DNA of 64,000 bases. It comes from Sphaerolaimus hirsutus. Its lineage: Eukaryota; Nematoda; Chromadorea; Monhysterida; Sphaerolaimidae. The position numbers and the translations under genes are program-made. Within the stretch, counting starts at the first letter, position 1. The number at the start of each line of letters is the position of its first letter. Positions 25,777-36,800 of this stretch are shown piece by piece. The notes below the pieces were generated by a model. It saw nothing but the letters and a program-made list of their open reading frames with translations. It had not been told where the DNA came from and did no database searches. The stretch covers positions 8,569,832-8,633,831 of the forward strand of contig OZ038458.1 of NCBI GenBank assembly GCA_964036195.1. The letters are read 5' to 3'.

Positions 25777-26217
25777 TGGATGTTTGTCTTGTGGCAGAGT
25801 TTTTCTGTAGTCTCAAGTACCGGTTTGCTAATGCCTACCAGACTTATAGCGATTATCTGTGATTTCATAAGTATACCGATCAATCGAATTTGAGTTAAAA
25901 AGAGAATTAGAAGTCTATTGTCTTGCTTGTATAGTCTTGTAACGTGCTCCAATAGCTTCAATGAACACCTCCGTAAACCATTCAATATCAATGTCTCATT
26001 CTGCTTGCACCATGCGTGGATATGCTTCCATCAGCATCCTTATTTCACCTGCAGTAATTGAAGGCAAATACACTATAAAAACACCGAATCAATAACATCC
26101 TACAGTGTCGCCATAATGAGCAACGTGTGGCTCAAAATGGTGCGCAAATCTGGCGCCAGTTCCATGGCTTCAGCTACATTTCGACCATCTACGTGCAGCT
26201 GAATGTGAATAAGTCGG

Positions 26218-28962
26218 ATGGACATCCATACCATGGCCATGAGCGCCTCCGAGCCGGACGTGGGCTTGCTCCTGTGCGGCAAGGCCGTCAAAGACGTGTC
26301 CGGCGCTAGAAGGGTGAGATTTTCCGATGCTAGAAGGGTGAGGTTTTTCGCTCGCACGTAAAGGTGTTCAATGACGTGTTAAACGTTTTGTGTTTTGGTT
26401 GCCCCGGCTTACAAAAGATAGGTACCTCCCGCGTGCGCCCGTGAGCTATCTATCTATCCCGAAGGCCGCTCAGCTTATCTATCCCGGAGGGGCTTTTGAG
26501 GGCGGAGGGGCAAAATTTTGGGCTACTATGTCCTAATCCCCCCCATCCTATCGGCCAGCTATCTACCTATCTGGAGCGATGGTCGAGAAACACGGCCCCA
26601 ATTTTCGCTCAAAATCGCTATTTTTCATACCTTTTGTTATAGATTTCACCTCCAAAATCACTAGTTCATGCGTCTAACTGCCTATTTTCAGCTATTTTTA
26701 GTAGTATATGTGCTTATACCGTATTTCTTCTAATAGAAGAGCGCCATTATATATTTTTTCGTCAACTTTTTTACCTGCCGTTCTATTAGAGGTGCCGTTC
26801 TATTGGAGGCTGCCGTTCTATTTTTTAACTAATTTTTTCACGCGTTTCTCATTTCAAAATAGTTCTTTTTAATGAAGCTTGAGCAATATTTGTATATCCG
26901 AACATCAATTTCAGATTTAACACCTATTAGAATGCTTTGCATGTTATCACCATCCATTTTTTATTCATTTTGTGTTTTGGCACACTCCCAACATAATTCC
27001 TACTTTTCTATTTGAGGTGCCGTTCAAATGGAGGCTACCGTTCTATTGTTTTCGTGAGTGCAAAAAAGTGCCAAAACCTGCCGTACTATTGGAGGTATGC
27101 CGCTCTATTAGAAGAAATACGGTATACCCATTTTTGATCTACTTTTAGCGATTTTTCTCCCTTTTCTTCCTTCTTTGTCTAAATATTGAACCCCCGCGAA
27201 TGTTTTAATCGGGCAGCTTTAAAAATAGATTTTTTCCCATCCCTACACACTCACTATTTCCTAATATCCATCAAAATCCTACAGTGCGCCCAGTCAGCAT
27301 CTCTGGACACCGCCTGCAGCAACTTATCCTTCGCCCTGACTCCTTCCGCATCCTCGTCCACGGCCTACATAACTGCAAGGAGCGATCAGGATGAAGAGGT
27401 TTTCCTGAGACGTTTGTGCCCTGCGGATTTGAATGCAGTCAAGGCGCTGTGCAGGGAGTTGTTCCCCATTGAGTTGGTTTGGGTGGATGAAGTGTGTGAA
27501 TTTTGGGACCTGGGATATTAAGTTGTCCTGGGGGTTTGGTGGATTTGCACCCCTCCGGGTGTAAAAATAAACTGGCAATGAGATGAGCAATAAGGTACGT
27601 CAACTAGTGATTTTGTAGGTGAAAATCGATCAAACGAGCGATTTTGAGCACAAATTTGGGGAAAAATTCTCAAAAATCGCTCCGGATAGATAGATAGCTG
27701 GGGCCAATTCCGCCAATTGAGAAGTGACAAGTAAAATAGCAAATGCGAAGTGAAATGACGAAAGCGCAATGAAATTACTTTTTATTTTTATTTACTTCAC
27801 TTTTGCCAATTTACTTGTCACTTCACGTCACTTTTGCCATTTTACTTCTCACTTCTCAATTTACGGAACTGGCACCTGGTGGATTTTGGGGGAGGGGGGT
27901 TCGGGGGATAGTTGGCAAAAAACTTTGCCTCGGAATACATAGATAGCTGGAGCGTTTGGGGGAGGGAAATCCCCTCCAATTTAAACGGTTACCCTCCCCG
28001 CTCAGATACCCCGACTACTGGTACACTGAAATCACCAGCAACGAAACAGTGTACTCTCTAGCCGCAGTGACCTGGTCCGGCAACTTAGTGGGTCTTTTAG
28101 TTGCCGAATGCCGCACATTGGCGCAGTGCAGCGCGGATGACAGAGCACTGCTTGATAAATCGCACTCTGCCAATACTAAAGTGGCTTACATTTTGAGCTT
28201 GGGGGTGGAGCCTAGATGGAGAAGGAAAGGAATCGCCACTAGATTGTTGGATCACTATTTGAGATTTGCCATGTCCGCCGTTCACAGCGCTGGTTGGTGG
28301 GCGGAGTTTTTGCTGGGTTTTTTTCAAACAGGGGCCGGTTCTGCAAATAGGCTAATGACACGAAAAATGATGTGGTGGGTCTAGTTAAACGTGAGAATAC
28401 TTGTCGGTTGCAAAATTTATTTGTCACTTGACTTGCAATTTGAAACATGAATGAATGACCGTTTGTGTGTATTCTTGTCACTTGTCTTCTGCAGAAATGC
28501 ATGAATTATATGATAAATATACATTCTAATCGAGGGATTCTGTATTTGGATTAATGAACGATATGATAAATATACATTCCAATCGGGAGATTCTGTATGT
28601 GGATTAATGAATAATGAATAATATTCACTTGTGCAGCGCCCATCCGCGCCGTCTACCTGCACGTGCTGCACAGCAACCGGGCGGCGCTGCGCTTCTACGA
28701 GCGGCACAACTTTCTGCGGCACGCGCGCTTAAAGTTGGTCACTCAATAGCCAATCTCCATTCATGCACCATTCCCCTCTCAACTACACCACCGCAGAAAC
28801 TACTACCGCATCACGGACGAGCTGCACGACGGCTACACGTACGTGCTGTACGTGAACGGGGCGCGGCCGCCCTGGTCGCTGGCGCAGTGCGTCTACGCCG
28901 CCCTCGCCATGTGCGCCAGGCCGTTCAGACGCGCCCTGGTGTGCCTAGCTAGGTTCGTGCAG
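26218..28962 (+). CDS. Naa60: N-alpha-acetyltransferase 60 (Golgi NatF), C-terminus possibly incomplete
   Basis: Inferred exons: 26218-26313, 27285-27472, 28006-28292, 28637-28733, 28797-28962; phases agree at every junction, giving 278 residues. ATG at 26218 and a stronger context at 26233 are both possible. The GNAT core matches NAA60: LRRLCPADLNAVKALCRELF, FPIE-YPDYWYTEITSNE, VAYILSLGV, the acetyl-CoA loop RRKGIATRLL, YLHVLHSNRAALRFYERHNF, NYYRI and DGYTYVLYVNG-RPPW. NAA60 acetylates N-termini of membrane proteins from the cytosolic face of the Golgi, held by C-terminal amphipathic helices; the helix-rich end FRRALVCLARFVQ fits. After 28962 there is a GT, so a short final exon may follow; without splicing the frame runs into a repeat to 29163. 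The 60-odd residues before the core are longer than in vertebrates. It begins about 440 bp after CHMP1 on the same strand. Confidence 0.9.
26719..27122. mobile_element. TA-flanked MITE, CCGTATTT superfamily (TTCTAATAGAAG subtype)
   Basis: TA-CCGTATTTCTTCTAATAG faces CTATTAGAAGAAATACGG-TA. The interior repeats GCCGTTCTATTGGAGG. It lies in NAA60 intron 1. Confidence 0.8.
27698..27879. mobile_element. Inverted-repeat element related to the CCTGG/CCAGG family
   Basis: CTGGGGCCAATTCCGCCAAT faces AATTTACGGAACTGGCACCTGG. The interior is built of GAGAAGTGA and TCACTTCTC units instead of the GTAAAATGTC units of the main subfamily. A similar short copy lies at about 35150-35264. NAA60 intron 2. Confidence 0.65.
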
Positions 28963-29649
28963 GTCAGGGGTCGCCTTGGGGGGGCGGGGGAGGGCTGCCC
29001 CCTAAATCGGCCACCGATCTATCTATCCCGGAGGCCGCTCAGCTATCTATCTACCCAGAAGCAAATTTTTTGGCTACTACCCCCAAAGACCCCCCCCCCC
29101 AATCATTCGGCTATCTATCTATCTAGAGTGGGTTTTGAGAAATTTTGCCCCAATTTTCGCTAAAAATCACTAATTTTCGCACCTTTTTACAGTTTTTCAC
29201 TTTCAAAATCGTGCTTTCTGGCTATATACCTGGTTATATACCTATTTTTAGCCATTTTAAACCTACTTTTAACTGATTTTTAACGATTTTTCCCCTTTCT
29301 GCCTGAAACCTTGAAAAAGCCTAAATATTGTGCCCCCGCCAGCCCCCCCAGAAAAAATTTTTCAGCCCAGAAAATCTATCCCTCCGGAGGAGCGATTTGC
29401 TATCTATCCAGCCCTCGCGAAGGCCAAAATCTTGGAAAATAAAATGCTTTGGAAGATAAACTTTAAGTATACAGCACACCTAGTATGGAAGCCTACCATA
29501 ATTGAATGAATAAAATCTCGTGATAAATTTCGTAATTAATTATTGCATAGTAAAAACGAAATATTATGATGAAAATACTGTATAATTTGTTGTCAATTAT
29601 TCAGATGGGTTATGGTAGGTTTTCATACTAAGTGTGATATCCGCCAGGT

Positions 29650-29812
29650 ATAACTGGGTTGACACCCATTTCGGCCGCGCCATCTCGGCCGTGGACATTT
29701 CGGCCGCGCCGTTTCGGCCGGAGGACACTTCGGACGTGGCCGTCTTGGCCGTGGACAGCTCGGCCGCGAGCCATCTTGGCCGCGAGGACATTTCGGCCAC
29801 AAGGTATAGATT
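29650..29812. repeat. GGCCG-rich array, inverted partner of 31279-31440
   Basis: Units such as CATTTCGGCCGCGCC and GGCCGTGGACA repeat about ten times. The block from TATAACTGGG to CCACAAGGTATAGATTACATG occurs in reverse orientation at 31279-31440. The two form a long inverted repeat with a 1.5-kb spacer. Confidence 0.75.
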
Positions 29813-30122
29813 ACATGCCGCATATTGGTAATACGCTTAGTGCACTTAATAAGCTTGATGGAGCCGGAACAGATGGCCCAGTCGGGGACAACAGAAATGA
29901 TGTAAGGTGTGGGTCTGTTAAATAAGAGTCTGCAATGGCATTGTTGTTGTTGTTTTTTAAATAGGAGAACGGATGCCACAGTCCAGAATGACATGAATGC
30001 ATAGTTGTCAAAACATTTATGTTTACTCAAGAATACATATACTTGAGTATTGAGTAAATATGTTTATGTTCCCAGTGAAAAAGTGCCTTTTACATACACT
30101 TTTTGAAAGTAATATTTATTTA

Positions 30123-30551
30123 CCGTATTACCTCGAAATACCCCCAGGGGTTTTTTTATTTCGCCAGCAAAATTTTAGGGGGGGTAATTCGAGGGGGGGT
30201 TTATTCGAGGGGGGGTCTATTATTTCGCCAGAAAATTTCGGAAATTCCCCATACTCAGACGTAGAAAAAACACACAATTACATGGATAAATATGTGTTTA
30301 TGGGCATTTGTAACTGTATATACACAGTAACCCTTCTCTAACGTCACTTTATCATCAGTTTTAACGTGTGTTCTGCATTGTAAATATCACAAACTGCGGT
30401 ATTTGTCATGTACGTTCACGTTACACTCAATCTTAGGGGGGGTATTTCGGGGGGGGGGTTATTATTTCCTCAGCCCGAAATTTAGGGGGGTATTTCGAGG
30501 GGGGGGGGGGTGGTTAATTCAAGGGGGGGGGGTTAATTCGAGGTAATACGG
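30123..30551. mobile_element. TA-flanked MITE, CCGTATTACC subtype, G-rich interior
   Basis: TA-CCGTATTACCTCGAAATAC faces TTCGAGGTAATACGG-TA. The + strand carries many runs of 7-11 G separated by TATTTCGA. No ORF. Confidence 0.75.
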
Positions 30552-30607
30552 TATTTATTTCAGAATAGTGGTTTGAACTTTGAAGTAGTGGAACTGGTAA
30601 TCCACAG

Positions 30608-31096
30608 CATAGTTGTTAAAAGTATTTACTTTTACATGAAAAATGTGAATACTCAAGTACTGAGTAAATATGTTTACGTTTCCTTGGGGAAAAGTACCAG
30701 TACTCGCTTTTATGTATACTTTTTCAAAGCACTCGAGTACAGAAAACATATTTCAGGTAGTCTTCTATATAGTGTTTAAGTGAAAACAAAACAAAATGAA
30801 TAGGTAATAATAGGGAAAAATCATTGAAAATGGGCATATGAGCACATAAATAGCCAAAGATTGCTGAAGATAGGCAAAAAGTTCTGAAAAACAAAGATTT
30901 TTATGACAATTTGGGTGAAAATTTTCAAAAATACTCACGTTTACATTTTCTGGATGAAAAAGTACGTTTACTCACGTTTACTCGCGAGTAAAAGTAAAAA
31001 ATATTTACTTTACGTATCCTGTACTCAGGGGGTGAGTAAAATATAAATACTTTGTTTACATATACTTTGAGAAAAGTTCAACTTTTAACAACTCTG
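30608..31096. mobile_element. hAT-type MITE, CAGAGTTGTTA family
   Basis: CATAGTTGTTAAAAGTATTT faces TTTTAACAACTCTG. Exact 8-bp duplications ATCCACAG at 30600-30607 and 31097-31104. The interior consists of AAAGTA and TACTTT motifs. Confidence 0.88.
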
Positions 31097-31278
31097 ATCC
31101 ACAGCATGCCCTTTGATGTAGATACAGGACTCAATGAATGTATTTACATATGCAGTTTGAAACTTAAATGGATCTGCTATGTTAAAGCTTGCCACAAGCT
31201 CACGTGCGACATGTGGCATGATATTTCATATTTGCGCGTCTGTTCATAATTGATGCCGCGTGTGAAAGATCTGTTTCC

Positions 31279-31440
31279 GCATGTAATCTACACCTTGCGG
31301 CCGAAATGTCCTCGCGGCCAAGATGGCTCGCGGCCGAGCTGTCCACGGCCAAGACGGCCACGTCCGAAGTGTCCTCCGGCCGAAACGGCGCGGCCGAAAT
31401 GTCCACGGCCGAGATGGCGCGGCCGAAATGGGTCCCTACC
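31279..31440. repeat. GGCCG-rich array, inverted partner of 29650-29812
   Basis: GGCCGAAATGTCC, GGCCAAGATGG and GGCCGAGCTGTCC units run in the opposite orientation to those at 29650-29812. Confidence 0.75.
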
Positions 31441-31924
31441 GTATAACTGGGAATGGCAGCAGTCGCTTTTCTAACTCCTAGCACCTTTGACCGCGGCAAC
31501 TTTTTCCTAGTAATTTTCGTGCACATCGGCGCAGAATCTGGCGCCGCGGCGTGTTGTCGCTCACGTTCGCCAGCCCGATCCGCTAGCGCCGGCCCGACGC
31601 GCTGTTTCAGTTGCTCGGCATCGATACATACTCATTCGGAATCTCGGCGCGAAACACGTGTTCGTATTGTGCTCGCTCCCCTGCCTTGTCATCGTTTTCA
31701 ATTGTGCATCTAGTCGTAGCTCACTCAAGAGTCAATCCTTTGTAGTTCGCGGTTTGTTTGCGTTTTTTTTTGTGGATTACACTTTTTAACAAACTTCGAT
31801 TGTGCTGCTTATTCACTGCACGCGAGATTCACGCGCTGCTTCTTCACTCCATTTTGCTACATTTTTATTTGTCTAGTCTCGCCTCGTCACTAAAAGGAAT
31901 TTGTGTTGGGGTCAAATGTGCATA

Positions 31925-32303
31925 CCGTATTTCCTCGAAATACCCCCCCCCCCCCTCTCAAAATGGACAGTATGAATTTATAAACCCCCCTCGAAATACC
32001 CCCATCCCAATAGTGTATAGAGAACGTGTAATGACGAAAACTACGGTTTGTGATCCGGGAAACGCAGAGCGCACGTTAAAACAATGACTGTGTTATGTGA
32101 GAACACCGTTTATACCGTCTACGTACTTATAAAAGTCTATAGAGTTTTCTACATGGCGGTTTTCGTAGCATTTTTCGACGTCTGTGTACGTTACAAACAA
32201 CAAAATTAGTACTGGATTAAAAAAGAATTCTGGCGTAGGAATAACCCCCTCAAAATTCTCACTGAAAAAATAAACTCCCTGGGGGTATTTCCAGGAAATA
32301 CGG
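31925..32303. mobile_element. TA-flanked MITE, CCGTATTTCCTCG subtype
   Basis: TA-CCGTATTTCCTCGAAATAC faces GTATTTCCAGGAAATACGG-TA. The interior has CTCGAAATACCCCC repeats. A diverged relative lies at 32758-32997. Confidence 0.78.
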
Positions 32304-32757
32304 TAGGTATTTATGATAAATACAATTTATGTATGATCATGTGAAGAACGTGCCGTTATAGACTTGATCAATGTTTGCCTGAATAGATAGTCACGCTGAT
32401 TATCCGGAAAATCCGTGACTATTTTTCGGCAACCCAGCGCGTTCCAGACAAAAAATCTGTCGCCTTCAAACCCTGTATTGAACTGCTCATCAAGCCTTTG
32501 TAACTGTTGTGTAGCGTAATGTCATATTTATTTTTTATTTTGTTTACATATTCCATTTATTTAGTCTTTAGTCTACATAAATACATTTAATTGGTGTCCG
32601 TGCGCGCTGACGCGCAGCTTTATTCACAGCTTTTTTTAAATCCCTGCTAATGAAGTAAAACATCCCAGTTTGGAATACGTGGTTGTTTAATTTCAGGTAT
32701 TGATGGTGCGTTGAATTGTGGATTTGGTTCTCATTGTCTAGTGATTTAATACGTATA

Positions 32758-32997
32758 CCGTATTTCCTCGAAATACCCCCCTCAAAATGGGCACTATGAA
32801 TTTGTGGTCCGGGAAATGCATAACAGACATTCAAAACACGGATTGTGTTACGTTAGAACATCGTTTATACCATCTACATCCTTATACAAGGCTTAAAAAA
32901 CTTATAAATGGTGGTTATTGTTGCATTTTTCACGTTTTTCTCTCAAAATCTTCACTCTGAAAAATTAACACCCGGGGGGTAATTTCAGGAAATACGG
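32758..32997. mobile_element. TA-flanked MITE, CCGTATTTCCTCG subtype, shorter copy
   Basis: TA-CCGTATTTCCTCGAAATAC faces AATTTCAGGAAATACGG-TA. Core motifs (AATGGGCACTATGAATTTG, CCGGGAAATGCATAACAG) match the copy at 31925. Confidence 0.75.
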
Positions 32998-33710
32998 TAC
33001 CTACATAAATAGCAAAGTGCGTAATACCGTATTTGCTCGAATTAACAAACACATCAAACATGCCGTTTTTATCTAAATTGATCATACGGAGGAATTGTTT
33101 CGTCACTAGTCTAACAGAGGGGACTATTCAAGTAAAAACAGTATTTGTTGGAATCTTTTACAGAATGGAGGAACAAATTGTAGTGTGCCGCACACAGTTA
33201 CCTTTGTTGATATTGTTTGTGATCGCTTCATGTTTTCTAAATACGTGTACAATGTCAATCAAGTGCAAGAAATCACCCGTATCAATGTTAAGAACCACAA
33301 TAAGTACGGCTAGTCAATTTTTTGTAGCTTACAAATAACATTATTACTAGCTTTTTCCTAGTATGTGTATAATTTTTTGTGTAAATATTTACCGATGTTA
33401 GGTGTGGGTGGCTAAAATATCGAGATTGTGATTTTTGTTTGCATCAATAAATAAGCTTTGCATTTTTAAATGTTCACTGCTAAAGATTATTTGATTTTGA
33501 GCAGCTCAATATTTATGCCACCGTGTTGAATTATTGCATCAAGCACGCCAACCCAAAAATAAAAACCCAAGAAAATTTGGCACTTTCTATTTCTAACAGA
33601 CTAATCTGAACTACCCGTCAACTAATGGGACCAGTATCGCGCGCGGACAAAGGCACAACTATCAATAAAAAAGCGCCAAGATTAACACCACGCACATCAC
33701 GTTTAATGTA

Positions 33711-33812
33711 CCGTATTTCTTCTAATAGAAAGGGCGGGTCTCCAATATAAGGTAGACTTTTTGGCCTCTAAAAAAATTGAATGGCGGCGCCCTTCTATAA
33801 GAAGAAATACGG
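33711..33812. mobile_element. 102-bp TA-flanked MITE, TTCTAATAGAAG subtype
   Basis: TA-CCGTATTTCTTCTAATAGA faces TCTATAAGAAGAAATACGG-TA. It is just downstream of the MLYCD stop codon. Confidence 0.75.
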
Positions 33813-33893
33813 TAATCCTCTTTCCTATAACTTGCACTTTTCAATCAGAAGAACCTGCAGCGCAGCTCGCAACATCTATCATCCCCGCATCAC

Positions 33894-36800
33894 TCAAAAC
33901 TTATGCCTAGGACTCGGATGCGACACAGCGTACCGCTTGAGACACTTCTCAAAGTCCAGCAGCTCTTTCACTTTGTAGCTGTGCCAAATCTCGCCGCCGG
34001 CCGCGTAACCATCAGCGTTTCCGGCCAACTTGTCCAGAAAGTATCTGGGGGCAGTCCCAAACCCTGTAAAATGTCAAGTCATGAGTGAAGTGTCAAAAGC
34101 TATGTAAAATGCGCTGCAAATTTCCCATTTTGCAGGGCATTCTACACGACCTTTGATACTTTGCATGACATTTGACATTTTACAGGGTCTGGGATTGGCA
34201 CCTGTAATGCACCATGACGCCATGGGAGCGCCGCCGGCCGGTGGGCGACGTGTCGCCGAGGTAGTTGATGCGCCACAACTCCGCCCCGTTGCCCAGGTGG
34301 AAGTTGGCTGGGCGGTTTTGGATGTGGATTTTGGAGTTGACGGAATCGGCTTTGTTGCTGGATTGTGAGATTGTCATCAGGGCCCTTAATTAGGGTTGAA
34401 AAAATCGGTTTTTAAGCTGCTTCATTTTCCTTGAATTTGTAAAAGTGCGAATAGGACTTCTATTGTCTGCTGTGGACATAACCTGGGGAGCAATGCAAGA
34501 GCATTATGAGTTGCGATTTCTGGCAAAAAAGAGAAAAAATCGTTTCTAAAATATGATTAGCCTGTGTAATCACGAAAAACATGCACACAAAAAACAGTTG
34601 GTAAAATCAACTGCCCTCCTTACCCTAAACCCGGTAAAAACCCGAAAACCCCGGACGCACCAACGGGACAGACTGCCCTATTCCTATGCGTCTCGCGGCA
34701 CAAATAGCTGGCCGCCCAATGCAAGAGCACCGGTGCCATATGAAGCTTAAAGTTGTCGTCATCGATCCAATTTTCATCAGCGAGCAGGGCGGCCAGGGCG
34801 GCCCTGACGCCCATGGTGTCCCTGGCGCCGCACGCGGCCGCGTCGGGCAGCCAGCTGCACACGTAGGCGGACAGCACGTCGGACACTATCGGGTTGGTCA
34901 GGTCTGGCAACGGGGTAGAGAATGGGGTGGGTTGGCTGAAGAGTGAGTTTAGTTGAGGTACAAAAGCTGCCACATTTAAATATACGAAACCGAATTGGCA
35001 AGTTAATGCATTACGTTTATGAACTTTACGTTTTCTGTATGCAAAATAAACTTTAAAAATACATTATGTTTAGGTATACATATGAAAAAGGCGGGAATTT
35101 TAACAACTCCGTTATGCGGTAACATTGCCAGTGTGTGAACGGCGCGATCACGCCTTGTCCCCATTCCGCAAGTGGAGAAGTAAACTCTTCACTTCACATT
35201 TCACTTCTCATTTTACTTAACTTTTCACTTCTCACTGCCAAAACGGCGGCCCCAAATTGTTGGCAAGCTGGTTAACCTTGCTCCACGGAAAGCAGCTTAG
35301 TTCGAAGCCAGGCGGCGAAACCGGGCACGGGGCTCAACGTGGAAAACCGTTGCAGGCGAGGCAGCTCGTGGCGCAGCTCGGACACGACGCGTTTGATCAA
35401 TTCGTTGCCCAAGTCGATGCCCGACAGACCTGCAGATCAAATTAGTGTGGCTACGAGCATCAGTTAACCAAAGTAAAAATACGTTTTGAACACGTCTTAT
35501 CTGACGAGAAGGCCCATTGAAGATGGGTACAACGAGAACGCATATTTCAACCCTGTGTGAGTTGACGGAAGAGATGACTTATGCATCCATGTCATCTAAA
35601 AGCCCGCTGGCCGACGGCCAACTATTGTTAGCAGCGCCGTGTGTCACGCTCAATCATCAGTCGCTAAATAGTCATCCCCATGTGAAACCATTCACCCACC
35701 CGGCTGCATCTTGCTTATCGAATAAAACAGCGCGGTGGTGGCGCGTTGCAAAATCGGCCTCTCTATTTCCCTGATATCTTCATCCGTGCCGACTTTGGCC
35801 GCGCGGGAACTGTCCACGAAGCGGTCGTACTCGCCCAGCACATTCTGGATGTTGTGCTCGATGCGGTCCATTAGGGCGACGTGCAGCACCACCTGCGTGC
35901 CAGAGGTTAGATGGGTTTGGGGGGGTAGACGCTAGGGTTCCGAACCCGAATCCCGGAAAGTTTCGAATTTGGCAGTCTCGATCTCTGAATCCCGATCCCG
36001 GTTCCGAAAATATAAAAATCCCATCCCGATCACAGAAAAGTTAGTGGAAAATTTATTTTTAAGTTAAAAAATGACTTTGCACTACGAAATGTGAACGCAT
36101 ACCTCCGGTGTCCAATTTATGCCACTTTTATGGCATCCAAGCGTATTTTAGACCATTTATGTGACAAATCAGAGAAAACAACTTTAACATGAAAACAATG
36201 TCCAAAATCCCGAACGCAACCCCGAAATCTAAAAAATAACCATGCCAGATCCCGAAAAGTCAATCCCGTTTGAATCCTAGTAGACACTAGGGTTCAAACG
36301 GGATTGACTTTTCGGGATCGGGATCGGGATCGGGATTCACTTTTTGAGATTTCGGGATCGGGATCGGGATTGGGGTTTCGGGATCGGGATCGGGATTGGT
36401 TTTTTGAGATTTCGGGATCGGGATCGGGATTGGCCGGGATTGGGGTCACGGGATCGGGATCGGGATTGGGATTGGCATTTTTCCGGGATCGGGATTGGGT
36501 TCTAGGGATAGAGATTTTGGGCATTTTTCTGGCATTCACAGTTGTTCATAAAGGTCTCAAAACACTGTTGGATGCCAGAAAAGTGACATAAAATTGACGC
36601 TGGGGGTTTGCCTGCACATTTCTGCATGCAAAAACGTCATTATTTCACTTTTTATAATTTCCACTAATTTTTCCGGGATCGGGATCCCGGACTTGGGAGT
36701 TTCTCGGGATCGGGATCGGGATTTGAAAATTTTCGGGATCGGGATCGGGATTGGTATTTTTGGATTTCGGGATCGGGATCGGGATTGGGGTTTCGGGATC

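Larger units (their letters stand above)
28963..33893. other. Intergenic repeat block
   Basis: Between NAA60 (+) and MLYCD (-). It contains GATAGATAGCTGG-type repeats to about 29420, inverted GGCCG arrays at 29650-29812 and 31279-31440, a hAT-type element at 30608-31096, and several CCGTATTT elements. At 31480-31870 there is a GC-rich patch with TTTCAGTTGCTCGG, an arthropod initiator-like TCAGTT. It could be a promoter or first exon, but no coding region follows. Confidence 0.4.

Noticed and set aside
25743..26060. Exon-like - strand translation (MLMEAYPRMVQAE and following residues)
   Set aside because: It is interrupted by stops and fits no neighbouring splice phase. The + strand there is the CHMP1 3' end and spacer.
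26100..26357. 85-codon reading frame on the - strand that looks like an exon
   Set aside because: It is the antisense of the first NAA60 exon region. The + strand has an ATG in good context, a GTGAGA donor and correct phase into the next NAA60 exon.
28963..29163. Read-through extension of NAA60 after 28962
   Set aside because: The sequence enters a dispersed GATAGATAG-type repeat and a GT follows Gln at 28962, so splicing is more likely. I kept 28962 as the end of supported coding.
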